This document shows, piece by piece, positions 27,501 through 34,953 of a DNA stretch of 64,000 bases; position 1 is the first letter of the stretch; each line of letters begins with the position of its first letter. Under the pieces are notes generated by a model that saw nothing but the letters and a program-made list of their open reading frames with translations, was not told the origin of the DNA and ran no database searches. Location: assembly GCA_023436585.1 (NCBI GenBank), contig JAEZIN010000012.1:124001-188000 (forward strand), read 5' to 3'. Source of the stretch: Bacillota bacterium. GTDB lineage: Bacteria; Bacillota; Clostridia; Christensenellales; Aristaeellaceae. The position numbers and the translations under genes are program-made.

Positions 27501-28757
27501 GGCGTGAGAGGCGGAGACCGCCAAACCGGTATATGTAACGGCTTTGTTGGAAAGGGTGATGGTGGGCACGGCGGGGGTTATGGACAGTGTGGCCACATTG
27601 CTTTGTGCGGCTGTGTAATTGCCGCCCGCCGTGATCACAGCCTTGGCATAATATGTGCCCGCGTTGGTGGGTGCACCAGGCAGAGCATCCGTACATCCAT
27701 CATCGGTATAATAGGTATAGGTAAGCGAACCAGCCGGCACATCTGTACTGCTGACACCCTGCACGGTGGCAGGGCCAATGGAGGCGGCGGCACCGGTATA
27801 GGCAACGGTTTTGTCTGCCAAGAGTATGGTGGGGGTGGCGGGACGTATTTCAATTTTCACAAAGCATAGCTGGCTCATCTGATTGCTGCCGCCCTCAAAT
27901 GTGTAATTGCTTCCTGGATACGAGTCACTCAAGGTAGCGGTAATCATTACATCCTGAAATCCCACAGCAGCATTCACAAACTCCGTTGAACCCTGTACAC
28001 CAAACGAACTGTAGATATTATCACTGCTGATGCGTCCGTCGTATGTCCTAAAGCTGATGGAGATACCGCGGTCATAGGCTGTAGTTCCGTCGTATACTTT
28101 TCCGGTACCGTCTATGCTGTAAACAAATCCCGTCAACAGCTTTTTGTTAATGGTGAGCACGGCCACTTTGCTTTGCGAAGCATAATTATTGTCCGAAGCA
28201 AGGGTAGCCTTGGCATAATATATACCTGCGTTTCTGGGCGTGAAGGATAACAGTTGGGTGCAATCGCTGTTTGTATAATAGGCATAGGTGAGGGCGCCCG
28301 TCGGAACATCCGTTTCACTCACACCTTGCGCAATTGGGGGATCCATTGGAATCCCTTCCCCGGCGTAGGTAACTGTTTTATTTTCGAAAACGAGAGTAGG
28401 CGCTGCGGGGGTAATGGTCAGCGTGGCCGTGCCGCTCTGCGCGGCGTTGTAGACACCGTCAGAGGCAAGGAATGCTATGGCGTAATACGTGCCCGCGTTT
28501 TTGGGCGTGCCGGAAAACGGCTCTGTGCAGCCGCTGTCGGTATAGTAGGCATAGGTCACTTCTCCTGTAGGCGCGCCCTGCCCCTCCACCCCTGTAACCG
28601 TAGCCAAACCGATGGAGATGGCCTGGCCGGTATATACGGCGGTCTTGTCTGGTAGCGTAATATTGGGGGTGAGAAGCTCGCTGGATAACGCTCCGGGAAT
28701 ATGCAAAAGCAAAGCAAGAATGACAAGTGCTAACAGAACGCATTTTCGGCTGTACAT
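24522..28757 (-). CDS. Secreted MBG/YDG-repeat stalk protein
   Basis: This 1411-residue protein has a signal peptide (about 1-26), then nearly uniform beta repeats of about 75-85 residues. Most are MBG-type units built on T-x-x-Y-T-G, a V-x-G-V-x-x-x-D-x-P-x-G-x-x-T-Y-x-Y-Y-T block and an N-A-G-T-Y-Y-x-K-A ending. At least ten are recognisable. They are interrupted by three longer YDG-type units near residues 210-300, 580-670 and 870-960 (KVYDGT/KVYDGS). The last 200 residues form a different domain. No LPxTG, transmembrane tail or SLH domain is visible, so attachment is unknown or the protein is released. GGAAGG precedes ATG 28757. Function is likely adhesive or structural; it stands alone. 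Confidence 0.82.
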   Translation of the reverse strand: MYSRKCVLLALVILALLLHIPGALSSELLTPNITLPDKTAVYTGQAISIGLATVTGVEGQGAPTGEVTYAYYTDSGCTEPFSGTPKNAGTYYAIAFLASDGVYNAAQSGTATLTITPAAPTLVFENKTVTYAGEGIPMDPPIAQGVSETDVPTGALTYAYYTNSDCTQLLSFTPRNAGIYYAKATLASDNNYASQSKVAVLTINKKLLTGFVYSIDGTGKVYDGTTAYDRGISISFRTYDGRISSDNIYSSFGVQGSTEFVNAAVGFQDVMITATLSDSYPGSNYTFEGGSNQMSQLCFVKIEIRPATPTILLADKTVAYTGAAASIGPATVQGVSSTDVPAGSLTYTYYTDDGCTDALPGAPTNAGTYYAKAVITAGGNYTAAQSNVATLSITPAVPTITLSNKAVTYTGLAVSASHAQVRGVSEADVPGGELTYAYYTDAACLDALPGAPTNAGAYYVKAFISAHGNYAARESGVATLTIFMVEPTLVFENKTVPYAGVPIEIDPPVVLGVSETDIPTGSLTYGYFTDSGCTQPFYGIPKNAGTYYAKADLAQDNNYIAQSKVVTLTITKKILTAISPAYYSGGKVYDGTTSYNKYIEIWFWPGEGPVNGENFVSWQDIYGTMEYVSPNAGEDGILITAHLIDTDKTRNYTFATGNQFTTLVHNGVFIRPATPTITLNSKTLSYTGAAASMGPAVVHGIHDTDVPTGAVSYTYYTDEACLNVLPDAPKNAGTYYAKATIAQHGNYTAATSSAARLVITPAAPTLTLLDKTVAAYTGTQVAIGPATVQGTSVSDTPTGAVTYTYYTNSGCTQALPDAPVNAGTYYVQAAIAPENNYAGALSNVATLTIPKKMITLIGYSIDGLQDKVYDGSDAAPGSGESVFHGLIGSETLLAGTDYLFTLHFESKDAGLHSIFLKNTLCNTVNANNYTFAQGNSLSLNTFLKYRITPANVTIVVRDSTTTYWGEPVGGGTIFIDGLVDGEFHWKDLKLFYYFDAACTELMEGKPTYPGTYYQRVGYAPIINYTIGESNTAVLTITPAVPTITLVDSSVVYTGSPAVIGPAVLQGVSDTDTPMGDVTYAYYSDADCLQTLPSAPVQAGAYYAKAFIEANGNYDAAQSNAALLTITPAVPGVTLANKSAVYTGAPISIDPAVLTGVLPYDVPAGAVTYTYFTNSTLTRVTSVPRAPGTYYVVASIAAFGNYGAAVSEPAVLSIALPERPLQQVQTKTGHNVTLLTDPDTILHMNWLPVSNMVLDQDQNPGFFSAKISSLEDKTHALTLDLMPDSDKDGNVIYDEAGKPLFGSRTMNLSAKFIKSMLHSGIYVLNTNYGQISISISLSDFSSLPDFETADSFRLVIEPVAAETPAEGAAGSLFARDGSGILYRVSVLVVYEKQEQVKPLQLPSLALTVTEKP

Positions 28758-29098
28758 TTTTAATATCCTTCCTGTTCGTGCCGTGCAAGGTTATACTCCG
28801 GTCGCAGGCTTTCTTTTGTTTTTCACCGATTGGCAGATGAAACGTAAATGCCAATCAGAATGGGGGCAATGATAATAGACAATTTACGACAAGTTTAACA
28901 TATATATTCTCAATTCAGGTGAAATTTCCTTTAAGAAACATAGAAAATTGCAGAATTAAACAGAAGTAGAACCATTTGTGTAAATAGCGCTTTCCGGCCA
29001 CATGCAATTGCCTGGCTCAATTATGATCAAGCCAAAGGGCCTGGAACCTGCCAAGCGCAGACTCCAGACCCTTTCACAGCTCTATTCAACGTTTTCTG
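28758..29098. other. Intergenic region with an inverted repeat at 29034-29074
   Basis: In this 341-bp AT-rich gap no gene is seen. The 12-bp stem AAAGGGCCTGGA (29034-29045) / TCCAGACCCTTT (29063-29074), with one G-U pair, lies about 25 bases past the GH172 stop and probably ends the long glycan operon. The T run after it is weak. No convincing promoter for the MBG gene was found. Confidence 0.5.
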
Positions 29099-30178
29099 TC
29101 AATCGATATCCAACGCGTCCTTATCCGGAAGCGGCGGGCAGAATGCTGCCGGGCGGTCCTGGTACCAGAAGGACACGGACGAAATATCATCCATCAGCGG
29201 CTGATACCGCCCATCCCTGCGGATTGCCAGCGCCTGGATGGTTACCTTCAAATCCTGCTCAAAGTAGATGGGATCGGTAATATGCCAGCGGTACATTCCA
29301 AAGCGCATTTGGGAACGGTACAAGCTATCGGGGAGGATCACCTGGCTCAAGCCGCTGTAGGGGGTGGTAAACGTTTCGTACTGGTGGACGGCTTTATTTT
29401 CAAAATTGTAGGAGCCGCAAAAGTAGTCCTCCGTTCCCGTGCCGCAGATGGTGGGAAACTCCCCGTCCCCATCCAGGTAGAACTTGATTTCCCCTTCGCC
29501 CCACCAACCGTTGGTATGGCTGCCCCAGGTCATGTACGTACCCACATAATGTCCCTTACCGGCAACGCCCTCCAGCAGCGTATGCACCTGCCCATAAGGC
29601 AGAGGGCCCGAGCGGTGAAACCTGGCATGGAAGTAAGCGGATTGCTCCCCTACATCCTCCTGCACATAGGTAATCTGATAATAGGTGGTCACGGTATCTG
29701 AGGTAAGGTTTTCAAGGGTAATCCTGCAGCGGCTTTTGAAGGGCATCGTCCAATAGCAGTTAAAGGCGCTGCCGGGGTTGACGCAAACCGCCAGCGAAGA
29801 CAAAGGTGCATATGTCCCCCAGCCGCAAGCAAAGAAGTCCCCCAGCGGGCATTCTACGGAAGGAACAGTAGAATCATCCCAATAGATGCGGATGATCTGA
29901 TGGCGCCAGAACCCAGTGGGTGTGAGCCATATGTGGCGGATGGACCCTGGCCCTTTGATATCCGCCAGCACTTCCGTTTCTCCAGCGGGGATGCGCAAAA
30001 AGGGATTCACCTTCCAACCCCGGCCCAGCTCCCTGGCGGCCTCTCCGGCAGTGCCGAAGGCTGGTTCCGTGCGGGCTCCCTGCCCTTTTTCCCCGGTTCT
30101 GTTTTCCGGGCAGATGGAGCGCGTTTTTCCCATCGATAACCGGCTCAAGCCATCCAGCGGGGATGTCCATGGATTCAT
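29099..30178 (-). CDS. GH172 (DUF2961) glycoside hydrolase
   Basis: This 359-residue protein has the DUF2961 signatures IRHIWLT (about 80-86), WWGEGEIKFYLDGD (about 225-238) and GTGTEDYF around Glu250, where family catalytic acids lie. GH172 enzymes act on fructofuranose or arabinofuranose linkages, for example difructose dianhydride I synthase/hydrolase and arabinofuranosidases. No signal peptide is present, so it should act on imported oligosaccharide. AGGAGGG precedes ATG 30178. It is the last gene of the long minus-strand operon, 22 bases after the GH20 gene. Linkage specificity cannot be read from sequence. Confidence 0.85.
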   Translation of the reverse strand: MNPWTSPLDGLSRLSMGKTRSICPENRTGEKGQGARTEPAFGTAGEAARELGRGWKVNPFLRIPAGETEVLADIKGPGSIRHIWLTPTGFWRHQIIRIYWDDSTVPSVECPLGDFFACGWGTYAPLSSLAVCVNPGSAFNCYWTMPFKSRCRITLENLTSDTVTTYYQITYVQEDVGEQSAYFHARFHRSGPLPYGQVHTLLEGVAGKGHYVGTYMTWGSHTNGWWGEGEIKFYLDGDGEFPTICGTGTEDYFCGSYNFENKAVHQYETFTTPYSGLSQVILPDSLYRSQMRFGMYRWHITDPIYFEQDLKVTIQALAIRRDGRYQPLMDDISSVSFWYQDRPAAFCPPLPDKDALDID

Positions 30179-30200
30179 GAAAGACCCTCCTCATTCGATA

Positions 30201-32096
30201 TCACAAACTCGATACCGTGGCAATACAGTGATAGACATTGTAACTGGGCAGCGTCTCCTCACCGGTGGGCGGAAGACCCGCACAGTTAAGGCGGGGATGG
30301 TCCAACTCCTCCAGCGCCAAAAGATCACCGCCCAGGTAAGCATGCAGCCGCATAAGTGTTGTCTCCATGCGCGAAGCTAAGCCGCCGTAGCGGATGTCCT
30401 GCACCTCCCAGCCGAAGGGCTTGTACCACTTCATCCAAAGGCTGCGGTGCAGCATATACAGCCGGCGAAGGCTGGGCAGAATTTCGCTTTCCATCTGCGA
30501 GGCGATAGCCGTAAGGCCTTCCTTGTCTTGCCGGTCATAGGCATCTTTCAAACGCACACCCAGGTCCGCCTTGAAGGAGAGGAAATCGGCCAGGGCCCGT
30601 GCCAGGCGCAGCGCATCCGCCGCCTCTGGTGCACAACCGTCTGTATCTTCCAACTCCTGCGCCATTTGGCGATAGTACGCGCCATAATCGCCCGTGGCTG
30701 CCTCGCAGTCGAACTGACCCAAAAGGGGGTCTTGCCACAGCAGATATTTGTGAGGGTTCGGCGGCTCAAGACCTTGAAGGGATAACCCTTCGTGCAGCTC
30801 GTCAAAGCTGCCCAAAGCTGCCCTCTGTTTTGCGGTCATGCCAGAAGCTACAAGAGACTGGCTATCCAAAAGGCTATCGCACCGGCCCTGACGCGCTTCC
30901 CAGCATTCCTCTGCAAACATTTGAATGCCGGGGATTACGGAGCCCGGCATCCCCTCGCCGCCATCGTCCCGCCACACGGTGGTAAAAGCCTCCCTGATGC
31001 CGGCCTCTCTGCAGGCGGCAAGGCCCGCCCGGGTACTGGCCTTGGTTTTTACAAGGTTGGGCTGCATGCCAAGCCACGAGCACACGCCCCCCGCGAACAG
31101 GGGCTGAATCCCCAGCTTTTGATGTTCCCGTATGTACAGATCGTAAAAGTCCTGATTGTTGTGGTAATAGTCCCAATAGAACACTTGTATGCCCTTGGGG
31201 ATAACATCCGCCATCGTCTCCGGCAGGCAGACGTTGCCATCATAATAGCCATTGCCCAATATGTTCATGCGAAACAGCATATCCCCCCACATCATGGGGG
31301 CGACGCCAAGTTCCTGGCAGATGCTTTGAACGCGCCTCAAGTGCTCCTTCATCAGGCTGAGCTTGTCGTGATAGCCTTCCTCGTCCAGCTTTCGCCCCAG
31401 GCCCAGGCCATGGGCCTCATCCAGACCCAGGTGGATGCGGCGGCTGCGCACAGGCGCGCTGGCGGCAATGATCATGTTCCGTATCAGCTGGTAGGTTTCA
31501 TCCTTGCCCACATACAAGGTAGTCGGATCATCCCGCACCTCAGCCGTGCAGGACCAGCGCAGCAAGCGTTCCAGATGCGCCACCGTCTGTATGCAGGGAA
31601 TGACCTCAATGCCAAGCAGGTTCGCGTAATCGTCGATCTCCTTCATTTCCGCCTGGCTGTACCGCCCCCGGTAATGACCCAAGGCGGGGGTTTGTGCCAC
31701 CTCATACGTATCTTCGGTATACAGCATGAGGGCGTTTAGGCCCATCAAGGCCATGCGCCTAAGTAAAAGCTTTACCGTCGCGACCTTGGGTACAGAGTTG
31801 CGGGAGCAGTCGTACATAACGCCTCTTGTGTCAAAAGGCGTCTGCTGCTCCAGGTAAAAGGAAGTTTTGCCATTTTGTATGGCGGAGGCCAGGGCGCACA
31901 GTGCCCGCAAAGCCTCCACCCTGCCGGCCGCCAGCAGTATGGCTTCCCCCTGTTCCAGCTTGACGCTGAAGCCTTCCTCCCCGGGATACATATGAATATT
32001 TATCTGTTGAAGATACTGCTCCAAGTACGGCGCAATCTCCCGGATTGCCGGGCGCAGGAATGCTTCCTGGTGGCTGTCGGTCATATAAAGTGCCAT
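30201..32096 (-). CDS. GH20-type beta-N-acetylhexosaminidase, cytosolic
   Basis: This 631-residue protein has an N-terminal GH20b-like alpha/beta domain (about 1-85), then a TIM barrel entered by FDTRGVMYDCSRN (about 88-100). The catalytic Asp226-Glu227 pair sits in HLGLDEAHGLG, as in the GH20 mechanism using the substrate acetamido group. The C-terminal about 230 residues are helical. There is no signal peptide. GGAGAAGG precedes ATG 32096. It suggests that the glycan imported by this operon contains terminal beta-GlcNAc or beta-GalNAc, though some GH20-like proteins have other specificities. Confidence 0.8.
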   Translation of the reverse strand: MALYMTDSHQEAFLRPAIREIAPYLEQYLQQINIHMYPGEEGFSVKLEQGEAILLAAGRVEALRALCALASAIQNGKTSFYLEQQTPFDTRGVMYDCSRNSVPKVATVKLLLRRMALMGLNALMLYTEDTYEVAQTPALGHYRGRYSQAEMKEIDDYANLLGIEVIPCIQTVAHLERLLRWSCTAEVRDDPTTLYVGKDETYQLIRNMIIAASAPVRSRRIHLGLDEAHGLGLGRKLDEEGYHDKLSLMKEHLRRVQSICQELGVAPMMWGDMLFRMNILGNGYYDGNVCLPETMADVIPKGIQVFYWDYYHNNQDFYDLYIREHQKLGIQPLFAGGVCSWLGMQPNLVKTKASTRAGLAACREAGIREAFTTVWRDDGGEGMPGSVIPGIQMFAEECWEARQGRCDSLLDSQSLVASGMTAKQRAALGSFDELHEGLSLQGLEPPNPHKYLLWQDPLLGQFDCEAATGDYGAYYRQMAQELEDTDGCAPEAADALRLARALADFLSFKADLGVRLKDAYDRQDKEGLTAIASQMESEILPSLRRLYMLHRSLWMKWYKPFGWEVQDIRYGGLASRMETTLMRLHAYLGGDLLALEELDHPRLNCAGLPPTGEETLPSYNVYHCIATVSSL

Positions 32097-32134
32097 ATAG
32101 CCTTCTCCTTTAGCTTTTCATTAAACATCTCAAA

Positions 32135-33076
32135 TCAATCATTGTATGGATAATCCGGCCCCTTGGGATGCCCTTCTTCGGGCAGATTCTTCCATGATCC
32201 GAAATAATGAATCGCATACCCTACCTGGCCCGCATCGGGATGAACGGCTACCAGATCATTAAGCTTGTTCAACTCCCGATACAATGCTTTCGTGCCCAGG
32301 TGGTGGAAGGTAATGTTGATCGACTCGTAAATCTTTCCCGTTTCCACTGCCAGAATCAGCTTCTTTGCAAGCGCCTTGCTGATGGGCAGCTCCGTCTCCC
32401 CACAAGCCAGTACGTCCCCGGCGTTGTCCCGGTAGCTCATCAGCAGCGTCGCATCGCACAGGCGTATCACCGCCTCGCACAGCAGCATGTCTTTCCCCTC
32501 CAGCGAAACAGTAAACCCGTCAAACCAAAAGGGGATATCCGCCTCCAGGGAAGAACCCAGGCGATTGCAAACTTCCCGTGCCTTTTGCAAAAAGGCCACA
32601 TACCCATCAATCACGCTTGCCCGCTCCGTCAGCCATTCGGGTAACTGATGCGGCTCCACATCCATGTGCAGGCCATAGAACTTTTCCGCCTCAGTTTCAC
32701 AGCCTGCCTGATACTCCTCAAACCACTTCAAATAGCTGTCGTATGCTTTTTGTCCGGCCGGCAGCGCCCATTCCGCCTCCGCCCCGATCAGCGACACGCG
32801 TATCTTTTGCTCACTGCAGGCCTTGATAAACGCCCGGTATTTTGCCTTGGGCATGGCCCTGGAATAACTCAAGTACACTTCGGTCACATGGTGCTCCGTT
32901 AAAAAGGTGATGGATTTTTCCGGGAACAGGATATCCGTCACATCCCACATCCACGTGCCCAAGGATTGGGGTGCGAAATCCTTATTGAACTCTGCTGCCA
33001 TGGCGGATTTGCCTCCTATCATCCATTGAAAAATAACTAAAACCAAGACAATAAAGTACAGGGGAGCTTTTTTCAT
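32135..33076 (-). CDS. Secreted (beta/alpha)8-barrel-like protein of unknown function
   Basis: This 313-residue protein begins at ATG 33076, four bases after the permease stop; the frame could extend into the permease without a site. Residues 1-28 are a signal peptide or membrane anchor ending A-M-A-A. The mature part shows alternating strands and helices like a TIM barrel: TEVYLSYS (about 60), FYGLHMDVEPH with acidic residues (about 145), ADIPFWFDG (about 200) and LLMSYRDNAGD (about 233). The acid-bearing strand ends recall glycosidases, but no family is recognised. It may trim glycans outside the membrane before import. Confidence 0.65.
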   Translation of the reverse strand: MKKAPLYFIVLVLVIFQWMIGGKSAMAAEFNKDFAPQSLGTWMWDVTDILFPEKSITFLTEHHVTEVYLSYSRAMPKAKYRAFIKACSEQKIRVSLIGAEAEWALPAGQKAYDSYLKWFEEYQAGCETEAEKFYGLHMDVEPHQLPEWLTERASVIDGYVAFLQKAREVCNRLGSSLEADIPFWFDGFTVSLEGKDMLLCEAVIRLCDATLLMSYRDNAGDVLACGETELPISKALAKKLILAVETGKIYESINITFHHLGTKALYRELNKLNDLVAVHPDAGQVGYAIHYFGSWKNLPEEGHPKGPDYPYND

Positions 33077-33080
33077 AGCT

Positions 33081-34055
33081 TTATCCCACCATGCCCGTTC
33101 TCTCGATGCTGCGGATAAACACCTTTTGCAGCAGCGCATACATGATCATCAATGGCAGTATGGCCAGCAGCACACCAGTGGATTTCATGATGGCGAAATA
33201 CCCGATGTCGCTGGCGCCGGCAGACATGTTCACATGAATCTGAGAAAACTGCAGATCCATCGATAGCAGCGCCTTCGCCACGGTGGGGAGCTTGGAATAG
33301 AAAAGGAAGGCGTACATATTGTCATTCCACAGCCATACGAAGGCGAACAGGAAAATGGTCGCCAGGATGGGAACCGCCGCGGGCAGCATGATGGAGAAGA
33401 ATACCCGTCTGTGAGTGGCCCCATCAATGGTGGCGGCCTCGTCGATCGCCCCGGGGAAGCCCCGGAAGAACTGCCGCGCCAGGAAGATGTACAGCCCGTT
33501 CCTTGGCCCCGTAGCGGTGAGGGAGATCAGCAGGAAAGGAACGATGCTTTCTATCAGCCGCAAGCCTTTGCCCCCATTAAACCTGGAAATCAGCCCAAGC
33601 GGATCAAAGTTTTGAAAATTCAGATACAGGGGCGTCAATATGATTTGAGGCGGAATCACCATCATGATGACCACCAGCACAAACATCGGCCCGCGAAGCT
33701 TGAACTGGAACCTGGCGAACCCATAGCCTGTCAGCACGCAGGCAAACGCCTGGCAGGCCGCGCTTAGGAAACAGATGAAGAAGGTGGACAAAAATGCCCT
33801 GCCATAGCTCATCATCTCCATGGCCTCGGGATAGTTGAGCCATGTAAAGTTCTTGGGTATGCTTTGCACTGTCCTGTCGTACAGATCGACCTGCTCCATA
33901 AACGACATGGAGATTTTCGTCAACAACGGATAGAGGATCAGGAAGCATATCCCCACCACAAAAGCCGTACGCCCCAATATGACCAGCGCATGGACAGATT
34001 TGCGCCTGACCTTGGCCGCGCTTGGCAGTTTGCGTTTGTGTATAGCCTTATTCAT
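33081..34055 (-). CDS. MalG-type carbohydrate ABC transporter permease
   Basis: This 324-residue permease has about six hydrophobic segments. The EAA loop DEAATIDGATHRRVFFSIML (about 203-222) docks a separately encoded ATPase. It overlaps the preceding MalF-type gene by 8 bases, indicating coupled translation. It forms one of two permease pairs in this operon, and the binding proteins at 41512-45786 are the candidate partners. A 30-residue insertion-like stretch (LISRFNGGKGLRLIES) between later helices is slightly unusual. No ATPase gene is in the operon. Confidence 0.85.
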   Translation of the reverse strand: MNKAIHKRKLPSAAKVRRKSVHALVILGRTAFVVGICFLILYPLLTKISMSFMEQVDLYDRTVQSIPKNFTWLNYPEAMEMMSYGRAFLSTFFICFLSAACQAFACVLTGYGFARFQFKLRGPMFVLVVIMMVIPPQIILTPLYLNFQNFDPLGLISRFNGGKGLRLIESIVPFLLISLTATGPRNGLYIFLARQFFRGFPGAIDEAATIDGATHRRVFFSIMLPAAVPILATIFLFAFVWLWNDNMYAFLFYSKLPTVAKALLSMDLQFSQIHVNMSAGASDIGYFAIMKSTGVLLAILPLMIMYALLQKVFIRSIERTGMVG

Positions 34056-34953
34056 GATAAAACACCCGCCTTCCCACCGTTGAAAGCACTAGCGCCAGAA
34101 GGAGCAATAAAATCAGAAAATAGATCCAGGAAATGGCCAGCCCATAGCCAAAATCGGAGAAGGAAACCACATAGCCACGGATGAGGCTCACCACCTGGTT
34201 GCGCATATTGGTCAGCGAATCAATGATGGTATACACAAGGTTTAGAAGGATGTAGGGACCCAGCATGGGAAATGTAATCTTCCAAAAATTTTCCCAGGCA
34301 GTAGCTCCCTCCATATTGCTGGCCTCATACAACGCCGGGGAGATAGTGTAAAGACCCGAGAGAAAGATCAGTATTTGCAGCCCGGATGCGGTAATGATGT
34401 CATAGAGCCTGGAGATGACGTCCGAGAGAAAAGCGGTCAAAACTCCCGGCAGGTTGCTGCCCAACAGGTTCAGCACAAAGGCCATGGCGGAAGTCCGCTC
34501 CTTCAGCCCGTCGGAGGCCGCCGCAACGCTCCTGTCCATCATCATGGTAAACACGATATTTGTGCTTTCCATGGTGGCGATAACGCCTGTGGAAACGATC
34601 ACTGGCAGAAAGAACAGCACACGTGCCAGCGTGCGGCCCCGGAACTGCTGGGAAAGCAGTATGGCGGAAAACAAGCTGAACACCAGTATAAAAGGCAGGT
34701 CGATCAGCATTTTGCTCAGCGAACCGAACAGGATCACCCGGTACTCCGGGTCGATGGTGAAAGCTTTTACATAGTTGTACAGGCCGACAGGCGTCAAGGT
34801 ATACCCGCCGCTTTGCAGCTTGACTTCATTGACGCTGAACACCACCGATTGTACGATGGGCAGCAGCATGAAAAGCGCGAAGCCGACGAGAAAGGGCATC
34901 ACATAAAAGTACCCTACCCTGTTCTTGTGGGCGGTCAGTTTACCACCGCGCAT
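34048..34953 (-). CDS. MalF-type sugar ABC transporter permease
   Basis: This 301-residue permease begins MRGGKLTAHKNRVGYFYVMPF, with about six membrane segments and the EAA loop EASNMEGATAWENFWKITFP (about 214-233). It overlaps the DUF5696 gene upstream by 19 bases and the MalG-type gene downstream by 8. The pair 34048-34953/33081-34055 is distinct in sequence from the pair at 39682-41512, so the operon probably encodes two importers or one importer with alternative permeases. Confidence 0.85.
   Translation of the reverse strand: MRGGKLTAHKNRVGYFYVMPFLVGFALFMLLPIVQSVVFSVNEVKLQSGGYTLTPVGLYNYVKAFTIDPEYRVILFGSLSKMLIDLPFILVFSLFSAILLSQQFRGRTLARVLFFLPVIVSTGVIATMESTNIVFTMMMDRSVAAASDGLKERTSAMAFVLNLLGSNLPGVLTAFLSDVISRLYDIITASGLQILIFLSGLYTISPALYEASNMEGATAWENFWKITFPMLGPYILLNLVYTIIDSLTNMRNQVVSLIRGYVVSFSDFGYGLAISWIYFLILLLLLALVLSTVGRRVFYHE

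Noticed and set aside
24522..28757. Tandem DNA repeats considered as a recombinational mobile or phase-variable element
   Set aside because: Repeats are diverged at the DNA level, stay in frame and encode regular MBG domains; no homopolymer tract or invertase was seen.
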